Assembly (NCBI RefSeq): GCF_018904615.1
Contig: NZ_JADCNH010000016.1
Location: 24,190-88,189, forward strand
Source of the DNA: Verticiella alkaliphila
GTDB taxonomy: Bacteria > Pseudomonadota > Gammaproteobacteria > Burkholderiales > Burkholderiaceae_B
Length of the DNA stretch: 64,000 nucleotides
Direction: 5' to 3'
Shown here: piece by piece, positions 21,366 through 30,421 of the stretch
Layout of the letters: each line of letters opens with the position of its first letter
How positions within the stretch are numbered: the first letter of the stretch is position 1
The notes under the pieces: model-generated
The model's input: only the letters and a program-made list of their open reading frames with translations
Database searches by the model: none
What the model was told of the DNA's origin: nothing
Made by a program: the position numbers and the translations under genes

Positions 21366-22226
21366 TTACATGTCCGCGCTGCTCAGATCGCGCTGGGTGA
21401 GCGAAGCGGTGATCTCCACCGGCTCGTTGCCGATGTCGCCTTCGCGTGCTGCCAGGCTCAGCGTGGAGACATCGCTCTCGCCCGGGGCGGAGGCCGTCAG
21501 CACTTCGGCCTCGACCGGCATCAGGGCGCGCAGACGGTCACGCTCGGCCAGAACCTTTCGACCATAGCTGCTCGCCGTGCCCGGCGAGCCCACGTAGCAC
21601 GTGAGGCCTGCGGCCACCGAACCGCGGCGGTTGATGCACTCCTGCAGGATCTGCGCGCCCACGTTGATGTTCACCTCGGGATGCCATGCCGTCTTGATGC
21701 CACCGAACGGTTCGAACTTGTCACGGTGGATGCGCGTCATCACCTGCATCAGCCCCTGGGCGCCCATCCCGCTCTCGGCACGCGGATTGAAGCTCGACTC
21801 GATCGCCATCACGGCCAGCAGCAGCAACGGATCCATCTGCATGGAGCCGCCCACGTTCCAGGCGGTCTCGACGACCGAACGCACGGTGCCGGCGGACACG
21901 CGGTACTTGTCCGCGATGTACGACTGCAGCGCCTTGGCGTGGGCGTCCTTCGTGCCCGCCGCATGGCGGGTCTGATTCCTGCTTTGCTCTCGCGTGGCCT
22001 CCAGGGCCTTGGCGGCTTCCAGCAGCACGCTGGTGGAGGTGGTGACAGCGGTGGCGGCCTGAGCGGCGGTCACGGTCGGCTGCACAGCCTGCGCGTTCGT
22101 GCCGAAGCCAAGTGCGGCAACGGCGGCCAGGGCGGCGACGGCATGGCGCGCACGCGGCGTGCTGCGCGGTTGCGCACTGGCGGTTGAAGGGCTACGCAAC
22201 GTACTCGGACCTTGCGCGTCGGGCAT
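21366..22226 (-). CDS. Transglycosylase SLT domain-containing protein (lytic transglycosylase)
   Basis: This periplasmic enzyme is predicted to cleave the glycan strands of peptidoglycan. From ATG 22226 the protein has 286 residues. A basic N-terminus and a hydrophobic segment (HAVAALAAVAALGFGTNAQA, about 28-47) form a signal peptide. The SLT domain starts near residue 125, with LLLAVMAIESSFNPRAES (catalytic Glu143) and GAQGLMQVM. A Cys pair (ECINRR and TCYVG) may form a disulfide. An excellent AGGAGGT ribosome-binding site precedes the chosen start; an upstream in-frame start at 22322 lacks one. Confidence 0.88.
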   Translation of the reverse strand: MPDAQGPSTLRSPSTASAQPRSTPRARHAVAALAAVAALGFGTNAQAVQPTVTAAQAATAVTTSTSVLLEAAKALEATREQSRNQTRHAAGTKDAHAKALQSYIADKYRVSAGTVRSVVETAWNVGGSMQMDPLLLLAVMAIESSFNPRAESGMGAQGLMQVMTRIHRDKFEPFGGIKTAWHPEVNINVGAQILQECINRRGSVAAGLTCYVGSPGTASSYGRKVLAERDRLRALMPVEAEVLTASAPGESDVSTLSLAAREGDIGNEPVEITASLTQRDLSSADM

Positions 22227-22488
22227 GTTTACCTCCTTGTCGGGGGAACCTGCACGACCAGATACGCGGGGTATCCTATATGGCCGTACCCATTCGATCA
22301 TGGCGCGAGCGCGCCACTTCATTGGAAAAAAATCGTCCTCACGCGGCGGCGTAAAGCCTGCCGTGCGTGCAGACGTCGTGGGAGTCGGGCGCTAGTATAG
22401 GAATGCGATTTCTGCCTCGGCAAGGAAAAATCCGCTTTCTACCCGGGTATTAACAGACTTTTTTGTAAGATATCGGTAAGCAAAGAGC

Positions 22489-24036
22489 ATGAAGTACAAG
22501 GATTTGCGCGACTTCATCGCGCGGCTGGAATCGCGAGGCGAGCTCAAACGCATCACAGCCCCCGTCAGCACGCACCTGGAAATGACCGCCATCAGCGACC
22601 GTGTTCTACGCGCCGGCGGCCCTGCCCTGCTCTTCGAGAACGCGCGAACGCGCGAGGGTGCGCCACACGGCATGCCGGTGCTGGCCAACCTCTTTGGCAC
22701 CCCGGATCGCGTGGCCTTCGGCATGGGCGCAGACAGCGTGGGCGCGCTGCGGGAGGTGGGCGAACTGCTCGCCTCGCTGCGCGAGCCCGAGCCGCCGCGC
22801 GGCCTGCGCGATGCGGTCGCCAAGGTGGGCATGCTCAAAGCGGCGCTCTGGGACATGGCGCCGCGCACCGTGCGCAACGCGCCCTGCCAGCAAGTCGTGA
22901 TCGAAGGCAAGGACGTGGATCTGGCCTCACTGCCCATTCAGCACTGCTGGCCTGACGACGTCGCCCCGTTGCTGACGTGGGGGCTGGTCATCACGCGCGG
23001 GCCGCACCGCAAGCGCCAGAACCTGGGCATCTATCGCCAGCAACCGATCGGGCGCAACAAGCTCATCATGCGGTGGCTGTCGCACCGCGGCGGCGCCCTG
23101 GATTTTCGCGACCATGCGTTGGCCAACCCCGGTCAGCCCTTCCCGATCGCCGTTGCCCTGGGAGCGGACCCGGCCACGACGCTGGGCGCCGTGACCCCAG
23201 TGCCGGATGCCTTGTCCGAGTATCAGTTCGCGGGGCTCTTGCGTGGGGCACGCACCGAGGTGGTCAAGGCCCTGGGCAGTGACCTGACAGTGCCGGCCAC
23301 GGCCGAGATCATCCTCGAAGGCCACCTGCTGCCGTCGAACCATCCGGACGCCCTGCCGCCCACGCGGCCTGAGGGCGCGCCGCCTCCGCCCGATACGGGT
23401 TACGAAGTGGCGCTCGAAGGCCCCTACGGCGATCACACGGGCTACTACAACGAACAGGAGTGGTTCCCGGTCTTCACCGTCGAGCGCATCACCATGCGTT
23501 CGGACCCGATCTACCACTCCACCTACACCGGCAAACCGCCCGACGAACCGGCCGTGCTGGGCGTGGCGCTCAACGAAGTCTTCGTGCCGCTGCTGCGCCG
23601 GCAGTTCCCGGAGATCGTGGATTTCTACCTGCCGCCTGAAGGCTGCAGCTATCGCATGGCGATCGTGTCGATCCGCAAGCAGTATCCCGGCCATGCCAAG
23701 CGCATTCTCTTCGGGATCTGGAGCGTGCTGCGCCAGTTCATGTACACCAAGTTCATTGTCGTGGTGGACGAGGATGTGAACGTGCGGGACTGGAAGGAAG
23801 TGGTTTGGGCGATGACGACGCGCATGGATCCCGTGCGCGACACCGTGCTCGTGGAGAACACCCCGATCGACTATCTGGATTTCGCCTCGCCTGTGTCGGG
23901 CTTGGGCGGCAAGATGGGCATGGACGCCACCAACAAGTGGCCGGGCGAGACGCAGCGGGAGTGGGGACGGCCCATCGTCATGGACGACACCGTGAACGCC
24001 CGCGTGGACGCGATGTGGGGTGCGCTGGGGCTGTGA
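22489..24036 (+). CDS. ubiD: 4-hydroxy-3-polyprenylbenzoate decarboxylase
   Basis: UbiD decarboxylates the polyprenylated 4-hydroxybenzoate intermediate in ubiquinone synthesis, using prenylated FMN supplied by UbiX. The 515-residue protein begins [22 protein letters not shown], shared with the family. It also shows the active-site segment [17 protein letters not shown] ([16 protein letters not shown]), ending in the usual C-terminal WG-rich region. Quinone synthesis links it to complex I upstream. The AT-rich leader at 22381-22488 should contain its promoter, but I cannot choose boxes with confidence. Confidence 0.96.
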   Translation: MKYKDLRDFIARLESRGELKRITAPVSTHLEMTAISDRVLRAGGPALLFENARTREGAPHGMPVLANLFGTPDRVAFGMGADSVGALREVGELLASLREPEPPRGLRDAVAKVGMLKAALWDMAPRTVRNAPCQQVVIEGKDVDLASLPIQHCWPDDVAPLLTWGLVITRGPHRKRQNLGIYRQQPIGRNKLIMRWLSHRGGALDFRDHALANPGQPFPIAVALGADPATTLGAVTPVPDALSEYQFAGLLRGARTEVVKALGSDLTVPATAEIILEGHLLPSNHPDALPPTRPEGAPPPPDTGYEVALEGPYGDHTGYYNEQEWFPVFTVERITMRSDPIYHSTYTGKPPDEPAVLGVALNEVFVPLLRRQFPEIVDFYLPPEGCSYRMAIVSIRKQYPGHAKRILFGIWSVLRQFMYTKFIVVVDEDVNVRDWKEVVWAMTTRMDPVRDTVLVENTPIDYLDFASPVSGLGGKMGMDATNKWPGETQREWGRPIVMDDTVNARVDAMWGALGL

Positions 24037-24056
24037 GACGTTGCAGGGCACCCACG

Positions 24057-24108
24057 TGACGTCGGCGCCCACGGGCGCCGACGTCATACCGGGGCCCGCA
24101 GGCCCCGG
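24057..24108. terminator. Convergent hairpin pair after ubiD
   Basis: Two strong stems lie between ubiD (+) and the next minus-strand genes. The first (24057-24086) has a 14-bp perfect arm (core GACGTCGGCGCCC paired with its complement) and a two-base centre. The second (24089-24108) has an 8-bp stem CCGGGGCC/GGCCCCGG with a CGCA loop. No U-run follows, so these may work with Rho or as bidirectional barriers. Confidence 0.55.
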
Positions 24109-24132
24109 CGACACCCTATCCGTCAACAGGGG

Positions 24133-24507
24133 TCAGCGCGGTGCGCGCCGCACGGGACGCGAGCCTTTCAAACCGCGCTGCACCGCCAGCGCCACGCCCG
24201 CCAGCTTGAAGAGCCGGCCAAAACGCGTACGCCGAAACACCACGGAGCCCACGCTCGACCAGAGCAGTGGATAGCGGTTGTAGAAAGTCGAGACTTGGGA
24301 CCCGATCTGGGAAAAGAGCCCAGGCGAGCCAGACGATTGTCCACCGCCGCCACCGAGCTTGAAGGGCAGCACGCGCTGGAGCAGCGTGCGCGGCTGCACC
24401 GCCTCGCGCACGACGGCGATGCTGCGGGCGAGCTCGATGCGCTCGACCTCGGCATGCGCCTGCAGGAGCGCCTTGCGGATCGCACGATCCGATGCGGATT
24501 GACTCAT
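24133..24507 (-). CDS. Hypothetical protein of a YqjD/YqjE/YqjK-like module
   Basis: This 124-residue basic protein is not confidently assigned. It begins with a helical segment rich in Ala/Glu/Arg (AEVERIELARSIAVVREAV), has a Gly-rich linker (GGGGGQSSG), and a second half that may hold one membrane-associated helix (PLLWSSVGSVVF) before a strongly basic tail. It overlaps the holin-like gene by four bases (ATGA type). By position it corresponds to the YqjK-like third member of the yqjDEK arrangement, but sequence resemblance alone does not establish that. Confidence 0.6.
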   Translation of the reverse strand: MSQSASDRAIRKALLQAHAEVERIELARSIAVVREAVQPRTLLQRVLPFKLGGGGGQSSGSPGLFSQIGSQVSTFYNRYPLLWSSVGSVVFRRTRFGRLFKLAGVALAVQRGLKGSRPVRRAPR

Positions 24508-24989
24508 GACTGGCCTCCTGGCGTGACGGGGGGCACGGGCTCGGTCGGCCCGGCATCGGCGCGCTGCACCACGGCCTGACGTTCGGCACGCGTGGAGTCC
24601 GGATCAGCCAACGGTGAGGTCAGCACGTCGTAGTCGCGCTCCAGTTCGGCCAGCGTCAGACTGAACGGATGTTGCGCCTGACGCACGCTGCGCATCACGA
24701 TGAGGAGACAAGCCACCCCACCCAGCAGCCAGGCCAGGCCCAGCAGCCCGACAGCGAGCAAGCGGTGCTCGGTATCCCAGAAGATGACGGCAATGAAGGC
24801 CGTGAACACCGCGGCAGCCATGGCAAGGCACAGCAGTCCGACGGCGGCGAGGATGCCGGCGCGCATCGCATTGGCCTTCTGCTCGGCGAACTCGATGCCG
24901 AAGAGCTCAAGGCGAGTGCGCCCGACTGCCAGCACACTAGCTGACAGCGAGCGCAGCGCGGCGCTGATGGTGGGCGGTTGCGCAGCCAT
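24504..24989 (-). CDS. Phage holin family protein (YqjE-like)
   Basis: This 161-residue inner-membrane protein has two transmembrane helices (about 44-66 and 76-101, AGILAAVGLLCLAMAAAVFTAF and LLAVGLLGLAWLLGGVACLLIV) separated by a short polar loop. That layout is typical of the DUF1469/holin-X family to which E. coli YqjE belongs. Despite the name there is no phage context here. It lies between the DUF883 gene and the small basic protein, with one-base and four-base overlaps, so the three are probably one operon. Its cellular role is unknown. Confidence 0.8.
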   Translation of the reverse strand: MAAQPPTISAALRSLSASVLAVGRTRLELFGIEFAEQKANAMRAGILAAVGLLCLAMAAAVFTAFIAVIFWDTEHRLLAVGLLGLAWLLGGVACLLIVMRSVRQAQHPFSLTLAELERDYDVLTSPLADPDSTRAERQAVVQRADAGPTEPVPPVTPGGQS

Positions 24990-25297
24990 CAGCGACGATT
25001 GATCAGCAGGCCGATGACGAAGCCGGCAGCCACGGCCACGCCAAGCGAACGCCAGGGATTGTCATGCACATAGTCGTCCGTGGCGCGGGCCACCTTGCGG
25101 CCGCGTTCGACGACCGTGTCCTGCACGTCCATCAGCGTCTCGCGCGCACGCTTCAACGAGGACAGCGCAGAGTCGCGCAGTTCGGCAGCCTTGTCGCCCG
25201 TGGAGGAGGCCGCTTCGCGCAGCAGTTCCTCAACATTGTGCAAACCGCTCTTGACGTCGGTAATCAGATCTTGGCTGGAGCTACCACGAGTGGACAT
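24989..25297 (-). CDS. DUF883/ElaB-YqjD family membrane-anchored protein
   Basis: This is a 102-residue protein with a long amphipathic helical region (residues about 8-75) and a C-terminal transmembrane anchor (GVAVAAGFVIGLLINRR). That is the signature layout of ElaB/YqjD/YgaM, which in E. coli are tail-anchored and associate with ribosomes in stationary phase. The motif VHDNPWRSLGVAVAAGF is conserved in the family. It is the first gene of the three-gene minus-strand operon. The 266 bases between it and dacB carry the divergent promoters. Confidence 0.88.
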   Translation of the reverse strand: MSTRGSSSQDLITDVKSGLHNVEELLREAASSTGDKAAELRDSALSSLKRARETLMDVQDTVVERGRKVARATDDYVHDNPWRSLGVAVAAGFVIGLLINRR

Positions 25298-25563
25298 GAT
25301 GATTCCTCAAAGGGCGTATGACGGGAAATCATGATAGCAGCGCGCCTTGCCCAAGCCGCGCGCCGTACCGCTCCCAACAGCCCGGTATGAGCCTGCCGGA
25401 GCGAGTCCGCTGAAGCAAACGGCATGCCTGGACGGAGACCTCACAGGAACCGGCCCCTGGCCGCTACGATGTGACACGACTTTTTCGCACCCCCATGGAC
25501 GCGGTACAGTGGCGGGTCGGCGAATTCGCGCATCTGATCGACCCTCCCCGCATCGGAGTTCCC

Positions 25564-27141
25564 GTGGCAGCCTCATTCCCCCTGGCCCGCACGCTGCGCC
25601 GTCTCGGCGCAACCGGCTTCATTCTCGTGCTCGCCGGGTGTGGCACGCCACGCGAAGCGATGACGCCCACGCTGGACACGGGCGCACCCGCCGCGCAAGG
25701 CACCGTCGAGCCGCAGAGCCGGCTCACGGTGACGCCGCAGATGCGCGCGCCCATCGATTACGTGGCCACGCCAGCGGCCGACCGCATGGACATGCTGCCG
25801 GCCGAGCTGCGCGAAGCCTTCCAGCGCAGCGGCCTGTCCGAGAACGCCGTGTCGGTCGTAGTGGCCGAAGTTGGCCAGCCGCCCATGATCGCCATCAACC
25901 CCGGACAGCCGCGCAATCCGGCATCGGTGATGAAGCTCGTGACGACCTATGCCGCCCTCGAAGGGCTGGGCCCGAGCTACACCTGGCGCACGGAGCTCCT
26001 GGCACCGGCCGGCGCGCGTGTCGGACCGGACGGCACTTTGTCCGGCCCGCTCTACCTACGCGCGGGCGGCGACCCCGACATGCGCCTGGAAGATCTCTGG
26101 CAGCTGATGCGTGAGCTGCGCCTGCGTGGCGTGAGACAGATGCCAGGCATCGTCGTCGACCGCAGCCGTTTCGGCGACGTCACGATCGATCCGGGTGCCT
26201 TCGACAATTCGCCTGACCGCGTCTACAACGCGAGCCCGGATGCCCTGATGGTGGGTTTCGGTGCGCTGCGTCTGCTGTATCTGCCAGACACGGCAACCGG
26301 GCAATGGAACGTCGTGCTCGACCCGCCTATCCCCGGTATTCGGGTCGACAATCAGGTGCGCGCCACCCGCGCCGCCTGCCCCGGCGCGCCGGCCGTGCGC
26401 ACCGATCAATCCAGCGACGCACAAGGCATCACGCTGCGCGTGACGGGCAGCGTGGCGCTGTCCTGTGGGGAATTTTCGGCCTACCGGCTCGCGCTCACCC
26501 AGCCCCAGCACACCACCGCCGTCCTCGCCCAGATGTGGCGCGAACTCGGCGGCACGCTCACGGGCCCGGTGGTGAGCGGCCAGACGCCCGCTGGCGCCAC
26601 CGTGCTGGCCGCGCGCGAATCGCGCCCGTTGTCCGAGCAGATCCGCACGGTGAACAAACAAAGCAACAACGTGATGGCGCGCATGATGCTGCTCACGTTG
26701 GGCGCCGAGCTGGGCGACGGGCCCGCGACCACCTTCACCGGCCAGCGCGCGCTGGCCAACGTGCTGGCGAGCCAGGGCCTGCGTTTTCCCGAACTGGTGG
26801 TGGACAACGGCTCCGGCCTCTCGCGCGACGGACGCATCTCGGCTGCCAGCCTGGCGGCCATGCTCGAATCCGCCTGGGAATCGCCGCGCATGCCGGAGTT
26901 CCTGTCGTCCATGGCCGTGGCAGGCGAAGACGGCACCGTGCGCCGCCGCTGGCGCGACGGGAACACCGCCGGCCGCGCCCACCTGAAGACCGGCACGCTG
27001 CGTGATGTGAGTGCATTGGCGGGCTACGTGCTGGGTGCGAGCGGACGCCGGTATCTCGTCGCGATCATGGCGAACGATCCGAAGGCCTCCGGCATCCGCG
27101 CCTTCAACGACCGGCTCATCGCGTGGCTGGCCGGGCGTTGA
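25564..27141 (+). CDS. dacB: D-alanyl-D-alanine carboxypeptidase/endopeptidase (PBP4-type) with lipobox
   Basis: This class C penicillin-binding protein trims or cleaves peptide cross-links in the periplasm. All three motifs are present: SxxK as SVMK (Ser121, Lys124), SxN as the SNN in KQSNNVMARMM, and KTG as LKTGTL near the C-terminus. The GTG at 25564 was chosen because GGAG lies five bases upstream and the product then begins with a lipoprotein signal (hydrophobic FILVLAGC, lipidated Cys26). In-frame starts at 25471 and 25495 lack these. Length is 525 residues. The lipobox differs from the soluble E. coli PBP4. Confidence 0.88.
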   Translation: MAASFPLARTLRRLGATGFILVLAGCGTPREAMTPTLDTGAPAAQGTVEPQSRLTVTPQMRAPIDYVATPAADRMDMLPAELREAFQRSGLSENAVSVVVAEVGQPPMIAINPGQPRNPASVMKLVTTYAALEGLGPSYTWRTELLAPAGARVGPDGTLSGPLYLRAGGDPDMRLEDLWQLMRELRLRGVRQMPGIVVDRSRFGDVTIDPGAFDNSPDRVYNASPDALMVGFGALRLLYLPDTATGQWNVVLDPPIPGIRVDNQVRATRAACPGAPAVRTDQSSDAQGITLRVTGSVALSCGEFSAYRLALTQPQHTTAVLAQMWRELGGTLTGPVVSGQTPAGATVLAARESRPLSEQIRTVNKQSNNVMARMMLLTLGAELGDGPATTFTGQRALANVLASQGLRFPELVVDNGSGLSRDGRISAASLAAMLESAWESPRMPEFLSSMAVAGEDGTVRRRWRDGNTAGRAHLKTGTLRDVSALAGYVLGASGRRYLVAIMANDPKASGIRAFNDRLIAWLAGR

Positions 27142-27178
27142 GCGTGGCAGGCCACGCTGACACGCAGGGTGCCGCGCC

Positions 27179-28048
27179 ATGACCGACTGGCTGCTGTGGC
27201 TCGTCCCGTGGGAGTTCTCGCCCACCCTGCTCGCGGCTTTCGCCGTGAGCATCGCGCTCTTCGTGCGCGGCGCCCGCCATCAGCGCGTCGGCACGGCGCG
27301 CCACGCGCTCTTCTGGACAGGCATGGTCATCCTGTACCTGTCCATGCACACGCGCCTGGATTACTACGCCGAGCGCATGTTCTTCATCCATCGCGCTCAG
27401 CACGTCGTGCTGCACCACTTGGCACCTTTGCTCATCATGGCCGCCTATCCCGGTTCCGTGATGCGTGCGGGCATGCCTCTGGCCTGGCGCAGCGCGCTGC
27501 ACCGATTCCGGCGCACCGGGCCGGGCCAGGCAGTCACCTGGCTCCTCACCAACCCATTCCTGGTCGGGCTCGCCTTCGTTTTGCTCGTGCTCGTCTGGCT
27601 GGTGCCCGGCATCCAGTTCTACGCGATGCTGGACTGGCAGCTCTACCGGCTCATGAACTGGTCCGTGGTGATCAGCGGCATCCTCTATTGGAATCTGCTG
27701 CTGGACCGCCGCCCCAGCCCGCCCGCCGCCCTGTCGCCCGGCATGCGCGTGCTCTCGCCCATCATCACCATGACCCCGCAGATCATCGCGGGTGCCGTGC
27801 TCACCTTCAGCGAGCGCGATTTCTACCCCGTCTATGACGTCTGCGGCCGCGCCCTGAACTTCACGGCGCAGTTCGACCAGAACCTGGGCGGGCTCATCCT
27901 GTGGATCCCGGCTGGCGTCATCGAGGCCATCGGCGGCGTCGTTGCCCTGCGCACGCTGATGCGGCTCTCGGAGCGTGGACGCCTGGGCAAAGGCAAGACG
28001 GCCGCGCCGCCGCAAGGCCGAGCGACGCAGGTGCAGACGCCAGGGTAG
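27179..28048 (+). CDS. Cytochrome c oxidase assembly factor CtaG family protein
   Basis: This 289-residue integral membrane protein has about seven hydrophobic helices. The first is LLWLVPWEFSPTLLAAFAVSIALFV. The segment FFIHRAQHVVLHHLAPLLIMAAYPG carries the closely spaced His residues that characterise the CtaG (caa3-type) family, which help cytochrome oxidase assembly, possibly by handling copper. A basic C-terminal tail follows. No oxidase genes are in the window, and the gene lies alone between dacB (38 bases) and the convergent tldD. Confidence 0.85.
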   Translation: MTDWLLWLVPWEFSPTLLAAFAVSIALFVRGARHQRVGTARHALFWTGMVILYLSMHTRLDYYAERMFFIHRAQHVVLHHLAPLLIMAAYPGSVMRAGMPLAWRSALHRFRRTGPGQAVTWLLTNPFLVGLAFVLLVLVWLVPGIQFYAMLDWQLYRLMNWSVVISGILYWNLLLDRRPSPPAALSPGMRVLSPIITMTPQIIAGAVLTFSERDFYPVYDVCGRALNFTAQFDQNLGGLILWIPAGVIEAIGGVVALRTLMRLSERGRLGKGKTAAPPQGRATQVQTPG

Positions 28049-28060
28049 GCGGGACGACCG

Positions 28061-29521
28061 TCAGGCCGTACCACCCACCGTCAACCCATCGATCCGCAAG
28101 GTCGGCTGCCCCACGCCGACAGGGACGCTCTGGCCATCCTTGCCGCACGTACCCACCCCGGAATCCAGCCGCATGTCGTTGCCAACCATGCGCACGCGCG
28201 TCATCGCGTCCGGTCCGTTGCCGATCAGGGTGGCGCCCTTGACCGGATACGTGACGCGGCCGTTCTCGATCATGTAGGCCTCGGAAGCCGAGAACACGAA
28301 CTTGCCGTTGGTGATGTCGACCTGGCCGCCGCCGAAGTTCACGGCGTAGAGGCCACGCTTGACCGACGCGATGATCTCCTGCGGATCCTTGTCGCCGTTG
28401 GGCATGTAGGTGTTCGTCATGCGCGGCATCGGCAGGTGGGCGAAGGATTCGCGCCGGCCGTTGCCGGTGACCGCGGTCTTCATGAGCCGGGCGTTCAGGC
28501 TGTCCTGCATGTAGCCGCGCAGGATGCCGTCCTCGATGAGCACGTTGCACTGAGAAGGATTGCCTTCGTCATCCACGTTGAGCGAACCGCGTCGCCCGGA
28601 CAGCGTACCGTCGTCGATCACCGTGACGCCCTTGGCCGCCACGCGCTCGCCGATGCGCCCGGAAAAGACGCTGGAGCCCTTGCGGTTGAAGTCGCCTTCG
28701 AGGCCGTGACCCACGGCCTCGTGCAAGAGGATGCCCGGCCAGCCGGAGCCCAGCACCACGGGCATCTCGCCCGCCGGTGCGGGCCGGGACTCCAGATTGG
28801 TGGTGGCTTCGTGCACGGCCCGGGCCACGTATTCGTCCAGCAACGCGTCGGAGAAGTATTCGAGCCCCGAGCGGCCGCCGCCGCCAGCGTGGCCGGCCTC
28901 ACGCCGCCCACCCTGCTCCACGAGCACAGTAAGGCTCAGCCGCACCAGCGGGCGCACGTCTGCGGCCAGGCGCCCATCGCTGCCCACGACCATGACGACG
29001 TCGTACTCCGCCCCCAGGCCCGCCATCACCTGGATGATGCGCGGATCGGCGGCGCGGGCCCGACGCTCCAGACGTTCGAGCAGTGCCACCTTCTCGGGCG
29101 CGTCCATCGAGGCGACTGGATCGAGATCGCCGTACAGCGTGCGGGCGCCACGCTGCGAGAACGCCCCGGCCACCTTGGTGCGGCCCGCGCCCTGACGGGC
29201 GATGCTGCGCACGGCACGCGCAGAGGACAGCAACGCTTCGCGCGAGAGCGAATCGGAGTAGGCGAATGCCGTCTTCTCGCCGGACAGGGCGCGCACCCCT
29301 ACCCCTTGCTCGATGGAGAAATTGCCCGTCTTGACGATGCCCTCCTCCAGGCTCCAGCCTTCGCTGCGCGTGTACTGAAAGTACAGGTCGGCGTAGTCGA
29401 CACGATGGGTGAAGATCTCGGCCAGCGCACGCGACAGATCGTCCTGCGTCAGGCCCCACGGGGCAAGCAACAGGGATTCGGCGGTGGCCAGGGCCTGGAT
29501 GTTGGGTTCGACGAGTTTCAT
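28061..29521 (-). CDS. tldD: Metalloprotease TldD
   Basis: TldD forms a heterodimeric protease with TldE/PmbA that degrades unfolded peptides and helps in CcdA turnover and microcin maturation. The zinc motif HEAVGH ([14 protein letters not shown]) is visible in the middle. The N-terminal region has the family GVRAL...[13 protein letters not shown] segment. ATG 29521 was chosen because the upstream frame (to 29617) is a Trp/Pro/Arg-rich run with no family resemblance; this gives 486 residues, normal for TldD. It follows the Nit-type gene by 28 bases. The partner gene is not in this window. Confidence 0.95.
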   Translation of the reverse strand: MKLVEPNIQALATAESLLLAPWGLTQDDLSRALAEIFTHRVDYADLYFQYTRSEGWSLEEGIVKTGNFSIEQGVGVRALSGEKTAFAYSDSLSREALLSSARAVRSIARQGAGRTKVAGAFSQRGARTLYGDLDPVASMDAPEKVALLERLERRARAADPRIIQVMAGLGAEYDVVMVVGSDGRLAADVRPLVRLSLTVLVEQGGRREAGHAGGGGRSGLEYFSDALLDEYVARAVHEATTNLESRPAPAGEMPVVLGSGWPGILLHEAVGHGLEGDFNRKGSSVFSGRIGERVAAKGVTVIDDGTLSGRRGSLNVDDEGNPSQCNVLIEDGILRGYMQDSLNARLMKTAVTGNGRRESFAHLPMPRMTNTYMPNGDKDPQEIIASVKRGLYAVNFGGGQVDITNGKFVFSASEAYMIENGRVTYPVKGATLIGNGPDAMTRVRMVGNDMRLDSGVGTCGKDGQSVPVGVGQPTLRIDGLTVGGTA

Positions 29522-29549
29522 AGATTCGGCAGAAAGGTTTGGACGCGCG

Positions 29550-30377
29550 TCAGGCCAGGACGCGATGCGACAGGGCAGGCAGGGCAGCGCGCACCTGGGC
29601 CAGACGGGCGGGGTCAACGAGGCCGGCAGCTACGCCCGGCCCCGTCTCACAGCAATCGAGCACCTCGCCCCACGGATCGATCAGCAGGGAATGGCCCCAC
29701 GTGCGGCGCCCGCTCGGGTGAGTGCCGCCCTGGGCGGCCGCGAGCACATAGCACTGGTTCTCCACGGCACGCGCGCGCAGAAGCATCTCCCAATGCGCCT
29801 TGCCTGTGGCGTAGGTGAAGGCGGAGGGCACGAGGATCAAGTCCACCTCGCCCAGCGCCCGATACAGTTCGGGAAAGCGCAGGTCATAGCAGATCGACAA
29901 GCCGACACGCGCGCCTGGCCCATCGAAGGCCACTGGCGTGCGACCCGGGACGATGGTGCGGGCTTCGTCGAACGCATCCCCACCCTGAAAAAAGCGAAAC
30001 AAGTGGATCTTGTCGTAGCGGGCCACGCGCTGGCCCTCTGGCCCATACACGAGCGTGGTGTTGTAGACGCGATCCGGCTCGCTGCAGGCGAGCGGCAACG
30101 TACCACCGGCGAGCCAGATGCCGTGGCGAGCGGCCGACTCGGCAAGGAACGCCTGGATAGGGCCCTCGCCCTCTGTCTCGCGCACCCGGACCTTGTCGGT
30201 CTCCGACAGCCCCATCAGACAGAAGTACTCGGGCAGCAGGACCAGCCGCGCGCCCCCGGCGACCGCCCGCGCAATGCCCTCACCCGCCGCGGCGAGATTC
30301 TCGGCGACGTCGGGTGTGGACACCATTTGCACCGCGGCGACCGGCAAGGGCGCGGCGGGGGAGGACGATCCAGGCAT
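29550..30377 (-). CDS. Carbon-nitrogen hydrolase, Nit1/deaminated-glutathione amidase type
   Basis: This is a nitrilase-superfamily amidase whose catalytic triad is visible: Glu50 (LLPEYF), Lys123 (YDKIHLF) and Cys163 ([10 protein letters not shown]). The YDKIHLFRF and [11 protein letters not shown] motifs are those of the Nit group that hydrolyses deaminated glutathione, a metabolite-repair reaction. The 275-residue size fits. It precedes tldD on the same strand and could be cotranscribed with the upstream yhdP-like gene (44-base gap). Confidence 0.88.
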   Translation of the reverse strand: MPGSSSPAAPLPVAAVQMVSTPDVAENLAAAGEGIARAVAGGARLVLLPEYFCLMGLSETDKVRVRETEGEGPIQAFLAESAARHGIWLAGGTLPLACSEPDRVYNTTLVYGPEGQRVARYDKIHLFRFFQGGDAFDEARTIVPGRTPVAFDGPGARVGLSICYDLRFPELYRALGEVDLILVPSAFTYATGKAHWEMLLRARAVENQCYVLAAAQGGTHPSGRRTWGHSLLIDPWGEVLDCCETGPGVAAGLVDPARLAQVRAALPALSHRVLA

Positions 30378-30421
30378 GGTCTCAGGGGAGAAGAGGATAG
30401 TGTGAGTGTAAACCCGCCGTA

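Noticed and set aside
24504..24989. Prophage remnant suggested by the phage-holin-like gene
   Set aside because: The protein is a YqjE-type membrane protein in a YqjD-type operon; no integrase, attachment site or other phage gene is near.
25471..25563. Longer DacB start at 25471 or 25495
   Set aside because: It would place the lipoprotein signal internally and lacks a ribosome site; the GTG at 25564 fits better.
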